Assembly: GCA_024138025.1 (NCBI GenBank)
Contig: JAMXBD010000094.1
Coordinates: forward strand, 992,001 to 1,056,000
Direction: 5' to 3'
From: Combretum micranthum
Taxonomy: Eukaryota; Streptophyta; Magnoliopsida; Myrtales; Combretaceae
DNA length: 64,000 nucleotides
The stretch's first letter is position 1, and each line of letters opens with the position of its first letter. A program made the translations under genes and the position numbers. The notes under the pieces were generated by a model. The model was given only the letters and a program-made list of their open reading frames with translations. It ran no database searches and was not told where the DNA came from. This document shows positions 25,329-35,750 of the stretch, piece after piece.

Positions 25329-25953
25329 TGTTGGGTTTTATTATCAAATTTGTAGTGGAATTTTTCTTTAAAATTAAAACCCTAATTCCAGTATCCATGT
25401 GTTTTTATTAGATAAAAAAAAAAAAACGAAAATAAAAGTTCAAGTTTTATAACCTTTTAGATTTCAAAAGGTATTTGATGATACAGATCTGTAGACGTTG
25501 CCACGTTGCGAACGCCCTCTACGGTATCCACACGAGAATGACCTTGATTTGGATTTTCCTCTTGCGTGCTAGCGCAATCTAGAACGCTTCTAGATTTGGT
25601 TTCAAAGGGGCTCTTAGAGATACGAATTTCTCATACTCTCTAGAGTTTCGAAAATTTCTTTTAGGTTTGCAGAATTTCTCTGCCGTCTAATGTGACGTCA
25701 AAGAGTCTGACCTAAAAGGCTGTCTATAGATCTATATATATGACATATAGGAAACCCTAGAAGATAAATATGATGAGATATTTATTTAATATTTAACAAA
25801 AGACATTATTTCATTAAATATTAATTATATGTCATAATCATTTATTATTCTTAAACTATTTAAGAATAATAAATATAATAATTCCTATAGGTTTAATTAT
25901 AAACCCATAAAATGAAAATATCAAATATTTGGCCTTGGGCAAAAACACTAACA
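25329..25953 (-). mobile_element. Solo LTR nested in the copia element
   Basis: On the minus strand it starts TGTTAGTGTTTTTGCCC and ends CCCAACA, giving the canonical TG...CA ends. It is flanked by a perfect 5-bp target duplication AATAT (25324-25328 and 25954-25958). The size is about 625 bp. There is no internal sequence and no second LTR, so it is a solo LTR left by recombination. Orientation follows the similarity of TGTTAGTG...AAATGAAAATATC to the start of copia-type LTRs and is less certain than the borders. It is younger than its host element, since its target duplication is intact. Confidence 0.88.
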
Positions 25954-26377
25954 AATATTGCTTTCAAAACTTGTTTGAATAATTGAAATCGTTTGAAAAG
26001 ATTTTTGGATAAATTTGTGCACTCTTGAAAAACATATCATGCAATTTTTGACAAAAACATGCACAAATTTGTGATGTGTGGTTTTATATACGATTGCTTT
26101 GCTAAAAAATGTTTAAAACAACTTTTAGAATTTACTTGTGCGTTTCTCTTTTTATGTCATGTATTGTGTTTACTTTTTTGATGAGTTTAAAGGAGGAGAA
26201 ATGCTGAATGCACAATTAACATGCATGAATAATGTATATCTGTTTGTTTAGCCATTTGAGGGCAATTCTCTTCAATTAAGCATCAACTTTTTAAACCTAG
26301 TTGAGAAAACTTCTTTAAAACCCGTTAAGGGGGAGTGTCAAATTGAGGAGGAGTTAATTATGCATGATTGTCCTCAT

Positions 26378-26392
26378 CAAAAAGGAAAAAAT
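26378..26392 (+). other. Polypurine tract of the copia element
   Basis: AAAAAGGAAAAA lies immediately before the 3' LTR start, in the position where plus-strand synthesis is primed. An additional GGGGGAG run lies at about 26328-26335. Confidence 0.6.
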
Positions 26393-27128
26393 TGTTGAAC
26401 TTCTGTGTTTTGATGAGAAAATTCGCTGCACAATTAACCACTCAATTGTATTAAGTTACACTTAGTTAGTCAAACAACTTGGATGAACGAAATACTAGAA
26501 TATATATGTGTGTGTGTTGTTTTCTGTAGAATGTGTAGATGGGTTGGACTGACTTGCTAGTGCAAAATGGACTGGCAAGCTGATACAAATCTAGCTAAGA
26601 ACAGATTTAAGTGGAGCAAAGACTGCAGGCGCGAATGGCACACCGACTCACCGGTGTTGATTGAAGACTTTGTGGGTGTTGATTGAGCTTAGTTCTTGCA
26701 TACAAAATCTTGTAAACACTCTCAAAACTTTATTTGCTATTTATATTGCTATGAAAGAGAGAGATAAGTATAATGTCCTTTGTCTTATATTGCTACTAAT
26801 TTGTAAAGGCATTATACTTAATTAGTTAAGTGTTTTAAGTGAAGTCTTGAGTTGAGTCTATAGTGTTTGAGATTATAAAGACTCAACTCAAGCATTTGTG
26901 CTTGTGACGTATTGAAATCCTCCATTGAGAGAGGTAGTTGTTGTGGACCATGGAAATTAGGGACTACATCGAACTCCATATTAAAATCACAGCGCAGACT
27001 TTCCTTTCCCTTTCTCTTTATTATTATTGTTGTTTATATTTGTTGTGCACAATTTAGGCTTTAAGTTTTGAAAAAGAAATCGTTTTTAGGCATAATCTGT
27101 TTCTCTTAAGTATTACCGGGTTTCAACA
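26393..27128 (+). repeat. 3' LTR of the copia element
   Basis: It starts TGTTGAACTTCTG and ends TTTCAACA. It is homologous to but clearly diverged from the 5' LTR, with large length differences in the middle, which indicates an old insertion. Confidence 0.75.
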
Positions 27129-27779
27129 TATATTTTGTTCCACTTGAAGTTGTGAAGCAAAAGGCAGTTTTGCCATTTCCCTCTACTAGTAATTTCATAA
27201 TTAAGAAAGTTTGTATATACAAAAGCCTTAATGTTGATTGGAAGATGAATGGAGCCAAGAAATGGCTGGTGAAATCTGTTTTGTTCAAGTGGATATGTGT
27301 AATGGGACCCATGTCCCTTAACTATTGTACTTATTCCAATATTATATAATATAAGTATTTTAAATTATAAAAAAAAAACTTAAGAACGATAAGAAGATGG
27401 AGGAGTAACAAAGTAGTTAGTGCTATCTAAGAGATTTTCACTAATTAAATGTGAATTAAGTACTTAAGAGACTAGTGAAACTATAAACTAAAGTTAATAT
27501 TTCAATAAGTGTTAGGTAAGTAGTTGTTATGGACGTCAATGTTTTTGTTAAATTAAAAACCTAAAATCAACTTAATACATATTATTAATGTTTGCTAAGT
27601 GTGTTTGCTCTTGTGCTAATGGGTTTAAGAATATCGATGGTTATATATAGGGGGTACTAACCAGCAACATATCATCTTGCAAGTGTAGAGAGATAGGGGG
27701 ACGCAATGGTAGTTTAGGTGTTAAGCCACCACATTAGGTTATAATGATACGGGTTAGTTTTCTTATTATTCATTAATGT
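27129..27779. other. Intergenic DNA
   Basis: The stretch at 27130-27310 is less AT-rich and open on both strands over about 65 codons, but no motif was recognised. Nothing else is supported. Confidence 0.4.
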
Positions 27780-28880
27780 AATAAGTGACCCGAAGTTTAA
27801 AAGTGTCAATTTACTATTTATAAACTTTTTAAGATCATAGTACCTAAGTGAGATATTTAAATGCAAATATAGGCAAAGTTCAAGTAGTTAATTACATAAT
27901 TTATTAAAATTTAGGTAGCAAAATAGTAAAAATCAAGGTACTAAATAAACAAGTTTAAACTTTAGGTAATTAATTATAAAAATTAGTAAAGTTTAGGTAC
28001 CAAATAAAAATATGACAATTTAAATATATATATAATATATGAGTGAGTGTGTGTGTGTGTGTGTGTTATATTGTGTTACTTCAAGTCATGGAATGCTAAG
28101 ACTATGCTAATTGTTTCTTCAAAATAAGATTTAGAAATAAATAAACTTGTTGCTACATTAGGAATTCTTTATGCTTGTGAGTTGTGTTGATTTCTTTTTT
28201 AAAGTCATCTTGTGAGTTGTGTTGACGTGGATGTAAATGTTGTAACTATTATACTAGAATTTTAGCTCACCCTATATGGGAATTCTTGTTTCTTAGCAGC
28301 AAGTACATATTTAGAATTGTAAACGTATGATGACTTAGGGTATAACTTGTAGTATAGGAGTAAGTCTTTTGATGGTGACGGATAAATGTAATATTTAGTA
28401 CCTAAATTTAACATATTTTTATAATTAATTACCTAAGTTTTAAAATGTAAGTTTACAACCTACAAATTTTTTAATATGATTTATAGTATCCAAATTGGGC
28501 AGTTGATTACAAAAAAAGTAAATATCACTTTTAGTACCTAAGCTATATATATTTGTAATTAATTGCTTAAAGTTTTAAAATATCAATTTACCACCTATAA
28601 ACTCTTTAAGATCATATATAGTACCAAGATGTGGTAGTTAATTGCAAAAATGGGTAAAGATTGGATAGTTAATTAAAAAAATTAGCAAATTTCAGGTAAT
28701 TAATTACAAAAATTAAATATCAAATGGATACAATTAAACTTTAAGCAATTAACCGAAAAAATAGGAAAAGTTCACGTATCTAATATACCAATTATCTTTA
28801 CAAAAAATTGTAAAGTTTAGATAGTTGATTCCAAAAATGAGTAAAATTTAAGTAATTAATTGCAAAGTGAGGAGAAAACC
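27780..28880. repeat. Degenerate repeats of GTACCTAA / AATTAATTACAAAAATT words
   Basis: Three or more diverged copies of a unit of roughly 150 bp are visible. The unit has an AAGTTTTAAAATRTCAATTTAC...CCTATAAACTNTTTAAGATCAT core near 27800, 28440 and 28570, and repeated TAATTAATTACAAAAAT words. It resembles the interior of the MITE at 18632 in word use. A GT run lies at 28041-28066. Confidence 0.55.
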
Positions 28881-29997
28881 TATGTTATTTTTTATATTTT
28901 GATTTATGTAGCATCTAGATGGAATATCATGCAAAAGTTGTGACATTTTAAGTATATGTTAATGTGTATAGACTTAATATATGTGACTTATAAAATGTCA
29001 TGGAAGTTACTTGTTTACTTTGATGCTTTTACAGAGTATTTACGGTTGATAAATATGATTGTGGATGTTCTAATAGGTATTAAACCTATGACAGAGTTGT
29101 TTGTTTTGTTTTGGAGAATCTTAAGGTGGTATCGCTGTAGCAAATTATTTATGGGCATAATATATGTTTATAAAAAAAATTACTTAAATATAAACAATAT
29201 AATATTAATTATAAAAGTATCAACACAAAATCGAGTTTAAAACATACAATTTTGGTTTTAACAAAAAAGTCGTGTGTTTGACGTGCAATTTTGAAAGTTT
29301 AGTAAATTGCAAAATTGTTTGTTAAATATGTAATTTACTTTAAATAGACAGTAAAATCACATCTTTAACACACGATTTATTATAAGTGAAAAGTTTAAGT
29401 GTTTTTATAAAAAAATATAATTATTTTTATTTAATTGATATTTGTATAAATAATTTTTCAAACAACCAATTATTAAACTCCAACTAGCCTTTTGTCCATC
29501 AATCATTGTCATTCATCATAGGCGCACACATCTAATGATAAACCTGAACCCACTGACACAAATTGGTGCTCCACTGCTCCTTCATCTCCCCCATCAATTA
29601 ATCTCTCTTCCTCCGTTTTTACCTATATCTAAATCTTTCAAAACTTGGTAGCTTATACTTACTATTTAGTTATTAACAGATCTCGTATGGCTTGTTTCTA
29701 TTTACTACTTTTTTTTTTTTTTTGCACTTTCAATTTGTCCCCTTCCATTTCGCTTTCAATTTCAATGGTTTTCAAATTACTTTAATATAGTACCATAATC
29801 TCATTTACTTTTTATAAAAAAAATCTACCGAGTGGCATTTGAGTTCAATATCTATTTTGTATTTAGGTAGAATAACAAGCATGCTTCCTCATGAAAGATA
29901 GCTATTATCTTAAGTTATTTCAAATGATTATTGCTATTATTTTCAATGTCTTATGTAATTATTTGAAATATATCTATTTAAAAATCTTAATTATTGT
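28881..29997. other. AT-rich intergenic DNA
   Basis: The 94-codon plus frame at 28956 has no recognisable motif. A short diverged inverted pair, CGTGTGTTTGA.. and TTAACACACG, lies at 29270-29380. A pyrimidine-rich patch occurs at 29560-29640. Confidence 0.4.
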
Positions 29998-30489
29998 TGT
30001 AGAGGGCTAATATAATTATATAATAAATATTTGGATTTGACTCTTGGGCTAAGTGACAGGGCCTGAAGAGTCCAGTCCATGTTATAGGATGACTTATGGG
30101 AGATTTGACTTGGTGGGCTTGGAGTAAGGATCGTTGAACCGATCTATCCGCTCTCAACCTTTCTCAGAAAAGCTCATGCACTTAAAAAAGGCCCTCCATG
30201 GGCTTAAGCTTAAAATGAGCCCACAAAAGGATCCACTAGCAGAAGAGCTCATCTGAGCCATTGACACACCTTACGATCTAATGAATGCCATCAACAACCA
30301 AACTCTATAAATACCTCAGGAGTTCTCCTCGTTTGACAGGATCAAAGAGATTTAGAGAAATGCCATCGTGTTGCTAAATTATAGTCGCAGAGATCAAACA
30401 GGAATCAAAACGAAGAACTTATTGCCTCTCTCCAAGAACTGTGGGGTTGATGCTACATTCTTCCACCTGTCACGCGTGCGTTCGAGCTA
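29998..30489 (+). repeat. LTR A (3' truncated)
   Basis: It starts TGTAGAGGGC and follows LTR C through CGTGCGTTCGAGCTA. The sequence then switches to the reversed internal region (AGTGCTGCGGTTC), losing about 140 bp of LTR end. TATA-like TATAAATA is at 30306-30313. Confidence 0.88.
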
Positions 30490-30647
30490 AGTGCTGCGGT
30501 TCCAGAATGAAAGAAAGGAACTACCACTATCCCATACTCAGTTCGCTTTTCCCAAGGATCTACCACATGGATGAAGCGACTGGGTAGACGACATCACTAA
30601 CCAGTTGGAGTATGTGCAGAATCACGTACTTAGTGGGATACTTCCTA

Positions 30648-30765
30648 TTGAAGGCTAAGCATTTCTAACTTAGTGCGACACTCCCTCTTGAAGGCCAAGC
30701 ATCGCAAACTCAATGCAACACGCCCTATTGAAGGCCAAGGATTGTGAGCTGTGCGTATCACCACC
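30648..30765 (-). repeat. 40-bp tandem repeat, three units (arm 1)
   Basis: Units each contain CCYWTTGAAGGCYAAG at a spacing of about 40 bp. They are the mirror of the four-unit array at 40541 in arm 2. Confidence 0.8.
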
Positions 30766-31328
30766 AACTGATGGTAATTTCCAATAATCAAGCCTATATT
30801 GTGTGACGATTTAGGGGATACCATCAGGTGAGATTCAGTGTTATTCTTGAGCATCTGTTCCTATAACTTATTGATATTGAAGTTATATGTACCATATGAA
30901 GCAATCACTATGCAGCAAATATCATGCTACAAGGTTGTATCCATGAAGTGTTACATGGGAAGGACGCAGAGTGTCATACAGGGGTAACTTGATCAAGTGA
31001 AGAGTTCAAGCATTAATGTCCTTGACTTTGCATAAGGAGAGTATCGCGTATAAGGGTTGCATAGTGTTAACCTCTGCATAGAGTAAGCACCTTGTGCATA
31101 GTGAGTCCCACGCATAGCCAGCACCACGCACACTCGCACACGTTGAGCTTTCCATGCAATGAGCCTCTTGTGTATACAAGTCACGTGCAAGGAATATTAT
31201 ACGAAGTGTGCACTATCAACAATAGTCATTGTAAAAGGAAGTCATCTTATTGCGTCACAACAATGTTTCTTTAGACTTGGAGAGTGATTTTTCACTTATA
31301 AACCTTATCATTATCACCTTGAGCATTC

Positions 31329-31918
31329 ATGGATGATAAAGATGAAGAGCATACTCTTAATGAAGGAAGCAAAAGCGCACCTGATGTCAATGTATCTATT
31401 GAATTCCATCCTTCCCCAATTGTTGACATGTCTTGTGAAGACATAGTAACAACTTCAAAGGATCACGTTGCATTGGAGGAGATGGCTTGATTTCATGGCT
31501 TTGCTGTGTTATCACATTTAATAGCACTCTTGGAGAGCCTTAATGCCATGGACATGGAATTGTGTGCCAGTTCTCCTATGCTAGGACAGAGGTAGCTACT
31601 GCCATGGTGAAGATGATTAGTGATGCCATGCTGCTAATGGACAAACATTGGAGCTCCTTATCAACAATAGAGTTTAAGCAACTTTTCAAATGCATTGAAG
31701 GAGCTCATATGTTGCAGTTCAATATTAATAGCTTACGACTTGTGGCTGAAAAGGCCAAGAGATTGTTGAGTTATAAGGATGTCAAGGGACATCATGACAA
31801 GTTGGTGATCAAGTTACTGGAAATTCAAGCAGAGTTTATAGTAGCAAAGACAATGATGGAGGCCACTTTAGGAGGTGATGACTTAGATTCTGTAGTAGGC
31901 TTGGACTGTAAGCCTTAG
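31329..31918 (+). pseudogene. Frame antisense to gag in the element's 3' region (arm 1)
   Basis: It starts at the ATG at 31329 (MDDKDEEHTLNEGSKSAP). A TGA interrupts at 31488. A one-base loss near 31582 relative to arm 2 shifts frame, after which 31562-31918 reads on to a stop. Restoring the reading order gives a hydrophilic, helix-rich protein of somewhat under 200 residues with LLMDKHWSSLSTIEFKQL and a Lys/Glu-rich C-terminal helix region. It runs opposite to gag. The TGA is also present in arm 2, so it predates the duplication. Antisense extra ORFs between pol and the 3' LTR are known in Tat-lineage Ty3/gypsy elements. That this is one of them is inference. Function unknown. Confidence 0.55.
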
Positions 31919-32144
31919 TTTAGGCATGCTTGTTACCTTGTTTCCATTTTGAACAATATGCCAACGTTCCTTTTACTTAAATGAAATGATTTGAATTTAT
32001 TGCAGTGATTGATCTTTCCTTTATATATATATACACATATGTGAATGTCAAAACTTGAGTTAAGCCATTAGCAGTGTGCGCTTGCGCTTAGGAAGCATTG
32101 TGTTCACTTAGCAGCAGCTATCACAATAAAAGCTTATATGATTC

Positions 32145-32405
32145 TTATGTCGCGCATCAGAGTAGTACTCTCGCTTGCAAGAAACAGCATTATTGTGAAT
32201 TAAAATAGTAAATCGATCACGCTTTAAGCAACAATAGTATCATGTGTCATAGGCTCATTGCCTTAACATGACTTTTATGTCGTGCATTGGAGCAGTGCTC
32301 TCACTTGCTAGTAAAAATATTATTATTATTAGGGCAATAGATTGATCACGCTTCTAGCAGCAATAGTATTACATGCGTTATAGGCTTGTTACCTTAATAA
32401 TCCAG
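32145..32405 (-). repeat. Tandem pair of about 130-bp units (arm 1)
   Basis: Two units share CTTATGTCGYGCATYRGAG, GCTCTCRCTTGC, ATCGATCACGCTT and CAACAATAGTAT with CATAGGCT. The same pair is present mirrored in arm 2 at about 38990-39230. Confidence 0.75.
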
Positions 32406-32494
32406 TTTAGTTGGTTATGAGGGTATTTCCCAATACTCAACCATCAATCACATGCATTTAGAAGATTCATTTTCACGAACTTAGGTGAGATTGT

Positions 32495-32590
32495 ATTGTC
32501 ATGTGCCAAGGAGACAATGTCTTCTACCAGTCAGCATGCAGGCGTGTCATCACGTGCTTAGGAGACAATGCTCTTACCAAGCAGTAGTGA
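32495..32590 (-). repeat. Duplicated CRYGTGCYWAGGAGACAATG unit (arm 1)
   Basis: Two adjacent copies of about 45 bp contain AGGAGACAATG and TACCAGTCAGCA/TACCAAGCAGTA. They are mirrored in arm 2 near 38772-38870. The short frames across them are by-products. Confidence 0.65.
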
Positions 32591-32799
32591 TGTTTAATTT
32601 ATTTACCGCATTCATGCGTTATGTGTTAAATGTGCGCTATAGAGATGAATCTCTGACTTTGCAACAACATAAAATATTTGTAAGAGTAATATCAGAAAAT
32701 AAGCTCGTGTGATGTGAGCTATTTATTTCTACAATATGATTGTGAGTACATACTGTTTTCACATATGGAACTTCTTGATGTATTGAAAATTCACAGGAG

Positions 32800-33130
32800 C
32801 AGTGATAGCATCTGTTTTTGATTTCGAAGTTTACAATATCCCTTGCTTTATAGGCTTGATCCCTGATGTAATGGTTAATCTATGCACCATGAGATTGGGA
32901 TTGGGTCCTGGCATCTCCTCATATGCCTAGGCAAACAGATCTCTATATTCTTTCAGTAGTGCAATGAGAGGTGTTTTCATTTCTTACGGAAGACTTTTAC
33001 TTATAAAGATTGGTTGCGGCGACTCATCTAGTCGCGCTAGATCCAACTCCTCTATTTCCTCAGTTTGAGGCTTAATTTGATCTTGCATTTGTGGAGGGGC
33101 GGGCTGGTTTTCTTGAACTAGTATAGGGTT
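32800..33130 (-). pseudogene. Truncated RT stub (arm 1)
   Basis: The minus strand reads the beginning of the gypsy RT region with EYRD-type, MPGPNPNLMVHRLNI and KPIKQ motifs, then leaves RT abruptly. The break is at the same place as in arm 2 (38535), so it is a property of this family and predates the duplication. Confidence 0.75.
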
Positions 33131-33299
33131 TGAAGAAGATGATCAAACTTCCTTAGGTCCCTGAGACGGTCATAAAAGGTATACTTTCCGTTCTTCTTCC
33201 CTAATAAAACCATCAATTTCTCCAACTGGTCTTCTTTTCTTCTTGCCCTTACGACAGCCATGCGTCTTTCTCTTTTTCTGTTGATCCTTTTGGGCTTCT

Positions 33300-33890
33300 T
33301 CCTACGTAGGCAATGGGGTGCCGGTGGGTCTCACAATAGCTGTTTCTCCTTCTTCAGCAAATTCGTCGAAGAAGGCTGATTCAATGAAGTATGATTCATT
33401 GCATTGAAAAGGATTTTTGGTGGCTGGGATGAACACGTCCTTTCCTTTCCAATGACCCTTGATGCATTGGTACCATGTGGAAGGTATTAAATGGTGATTG
33501 TGCGGCCATTTTTGACCGATGAGTAAGTGGTAGTAGACTAGCGCATCGATCACGTGGAAAGTGGTGGAACCTTGAATAGGTCTAATCTTGAGATTCACGT
33601 TGATATATCCTATTGTATCTGTAGAAGAGTGGTTAAAGCCATTTACAAATATAGGTCATTTGACCAGTTGTCTGATATCAAGATTAGCGGTTTTAAATGT
33701 GGTCATAGCCATAATGTTGATGGAGGACCCATTGTCTACAAAGGTTCTCCTCATAAGATAGCCATTGAGTAAACCTTTCACATATAATGGGCGATGATGA
33801 TTTAGGTTCTTCATGCACATATTTGCATTAGAAAATAAAATTACATTCTCGTATGCATCTGCTATTCTTCTCATAGGCTGCACTGCATTA
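33300..33890 (-). pseudogene. Retropepsin-like aspartic protease (arm 1)
   Basis: Two minus-strand frames together cover the protease of a Ty3/gypsy polyprotein. The active-site motif FVDNGSSIN (D-N-G-S, equivalent to D-T/S-G) is near 33750. The downstream part, with TTFHVIDALVYYHLLIGQKW and IPSTWYQCIKGHWKGKD, is the flap/second half typical of plant gag-protease ORFs (33302-33598). The two are separated by a frame break near 33600-33655. The protease would process the gag polyprotein. It is inactive as written because of the break. Confidence 0.8.
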
Positions 33891-34179
33891 CACTCTGCGT
33901 ATTGACCCTAAGATATTTGCACGAATGTAGATGCTGCTACAAGCCGTGTTTTCTCATTAAAACCTAGGAGATCAACGAAACTCCTAAAGTTGGAAGATTT
34001 CAACAGTGCCGTCACAACAGGTGAACATTTAACCTCTTCACCTTCAGCTGATTTTATTTCATCATCTTTTATCTCGACATGTGACACTTCATTTGCTTCT
34101 GACGTTGAAGGGTCCTGAGTAACGACATTTGCGGAGCCACACTAATTGTTATGTGCAAGAAGTGGATTATTCCTGACAT

Positions 34180-35170
34180 CATTATTATCAATAATGAGTT
34201 TTCATTTTGCACTCTCTCATTGAATATCTTTTTTAATGTCTAACATTCTTCAATGGAATGGCTCACTGTTCTGTGAAATCTACAAAACTTTGGGTTATTC
34301 TTTTCTTCGGCTGTAGGTAAATGGTCAACTCTTGGATGTTTAATATTCCCATCCTGCAATCATTTGTCCAGCATTGCATGTACTTTACCCATTGAGTAGG
34401 GGTAAGATAACGATGATGCAGGGTTTCTAGACTTCTCGTCTCTTGGCTTCTTCCCTCCGCTAGAGCTATCGCCCTGGGCCGAGTTCACAGATAAAACTCT
34501 TTTGTTAAATCTTCCATTTTCTCCCTTCTGTTGTGTGACAGAATTGTTAGTCCTTTGTGCATTGTCAACTAAAGCAGCAAAGGAAACCAACGAAAGGTTC
34601 TCAAGGTGTACTGCGTACTCAGTAAACATTCCTTGAATACATATTTTCACCAGCTCTTTCTCATCACACATGTCTTGGATATCAAGAGAGCGTTCTCTGA
34701 TATGCTCAATATAGTCCATCAAGTCCTCTTTGGGCTTCCGTCGAATGCGTCCCATGTCGGTTAGAGTAACCCGCTCTTGAGTGGAGAAGAACTTTTCAAG
34801 GAACATTTTGCATTTGCTTTCCCATGAATCTACTGATCCAGGAGGAAGGTTGACATACCAAGTGTATGCCTTCTCTATGAGAGATTTTGAGAATTCTTTT
34901 AATTTCAAGTCATCATCCAAGCCATAGACTTCTAAGGTTTCAATAAACTTTAAAATATGCTCTTTTACGATCCCTTTTTTGCCATTAAATAGCATGAACT
35001 TAGGACTAATGTAGTCCTTAGGGTATGGTTTAGCAACAATGTGCTAGATGTACGGGAGTTTGAGATCCAATACTCCCACAGTTGATTTTGCCTATATTTC
35101 TTTCAGATAAATGTCAAGATCCTCTTTAGTGATAAAAGAGCCCCTTGGAGTAGACGTTGCAGCCTCTACA
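34180..35170 (-). pseudogene. Ty3/gypsy gag (arm 1, best-preserved copy)
   Basis: A 211-codon uninterrupted frame (34360-34995) carries the retrotransposon gag domain: KEHILKFIETLEVYGLDDD, AYTWYVNLPPGSVDSWESKC, FLEKFFSTQERVTLTDMGRI and KPKEDLMDYIEHIRERSLD. Downstream (34180-34340), after a stop, is the zinc-binding-like segment FCRFHRTVSHSIEECQTLK. Upstream, PKDYISPKFMLFNGKKG is in frame but a TAG lies further up at about 35044-35046. Gag forms the particle and binds RNA. This inverted copy keeps a longer open frame than the forward copy. Its opposite orientation to the LTRs means LTR-driven transcription would read it antisense. Confidence 0.85.
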
Positions 35171-35181
35171 GGCACAGTTGG

Positions 35182-35709
35182 GTTGATAGGCTTGCAGTAA
35201 GGATTGTTGGACTGATCTATCCACTCTCAATTTTTCTCAGAAAAGCTCATGCCCTTAAAAGAGGCCCTCCATGGGCTTAAACTCAAAATGAGCCTATAGA
35301 AGGATCCACTAGCAGAAGAGCTCATATGAGTCATTGACACACCTTATGGTTTAACGGATGCTGTCAACAACCAAACTCTATAAATACTTCAGGGTTCTCC
35401 TCATTTGACAAGACTGGAGACATTTAGAGAAACGTTATCGTGCTGTCATAGTATAATCACAGAGATTAAACAGGAATCAAAACGAAGAACTCATTGCCTC
35501 TCTCCAAGAACTATGGGGTTGATGCTGCATAACGCCTCCACCTGTCACGCGTGCATTTGAGCTATCTGAGATTACTTATTCTTCTTCTCTATCATCTCTC
35601 CATAAGTCATCCTTACGTGTCATTGCCAAGTATCTCTTCTAAAGTCACGTATAGCGCGAGCCAAACGTTGCACGCACGTGATCACTACAACCAGATCCAC
35701 TCCACTACA
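35182..35709 (+). repeat. LTR B (5' truncated)
   Basis: It begins inside the LTR at GCTTGCAGTAAGGATTG, about 115 bp after the point where LTRs A and C start, and ends CCACTCCACTACA. TATA-like TATAAATA is at 35379-35386. It lies in the loop of the inverted repeat and serves as the 5' LTR of the forward element. Confidence 0.88.
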
Positions 35710-35712
35710 TTT

Positions 35713-35730
35713 TGGCAACTCCACTAGGGA
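35713..35730 (+). promoter_or_regulatory. Primer-binding site, tRNA-Arg-like
   Basis: TGGCAACTCCACTAGGGA begins three bases after the LTR end. It resembles the tRNA-Arg-complementary site TGGCGACTCCACTGGGGA with two G-to-A changes. Ogre/Tat-lineage plant elements use tRNA-Arg primers. The assignment to that tRNA is from memory and unverified. Confidence 0.6.
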
Positions 35731-35750
35731 AAGAAGTTGATAACTTGATA

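Larger units (their letters stand above)
22483..27128 (+). mobile_element. Decayed Ty1/copia retrotransposon
   Basis: The element runs from TGTTGAGC at 22483 to TTTCAACA at 27128. It holds two diverged LTRs, a copia-type gag, a coiled-coil ORF and a second zinc-knuckle remnant, but no protease, integrase or RT. It is therefore internally deleted and non-autonomous. The flanking pentamers TACAT (22478-22482) and TATAT (27129-27133) match at four of five bases, as expected for a target duplication altered by one transition. A solo LTR of a different family is inserted at 25329. A tRNA-Met type primer-binding site could not be recognised after the 5' LTR. Confidence 0.8.
30490..35181 (-). repeat. 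Inverted-repeat arm 1 (reversed internal region)
   Basis: Read on the minus strand this corresponds from its inner end (35181) to its outer end (30490) with plus-strand 36230 to 40832. Matching landmarks are gag, the VDNGSS protease, the RT stub ending in PIKQ, a roughly 130-bp repeated unit, an antisense frame, and the 40-bp tandem repeat. Differences are point changes and small indels, plus a segment of about 115 bp (about 31728-31845 here) deleted in arm 2. Arm 1 lacks the element leader (35710-36230) and the last 1.9 kb before LTR C. Confidence 0.9.
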
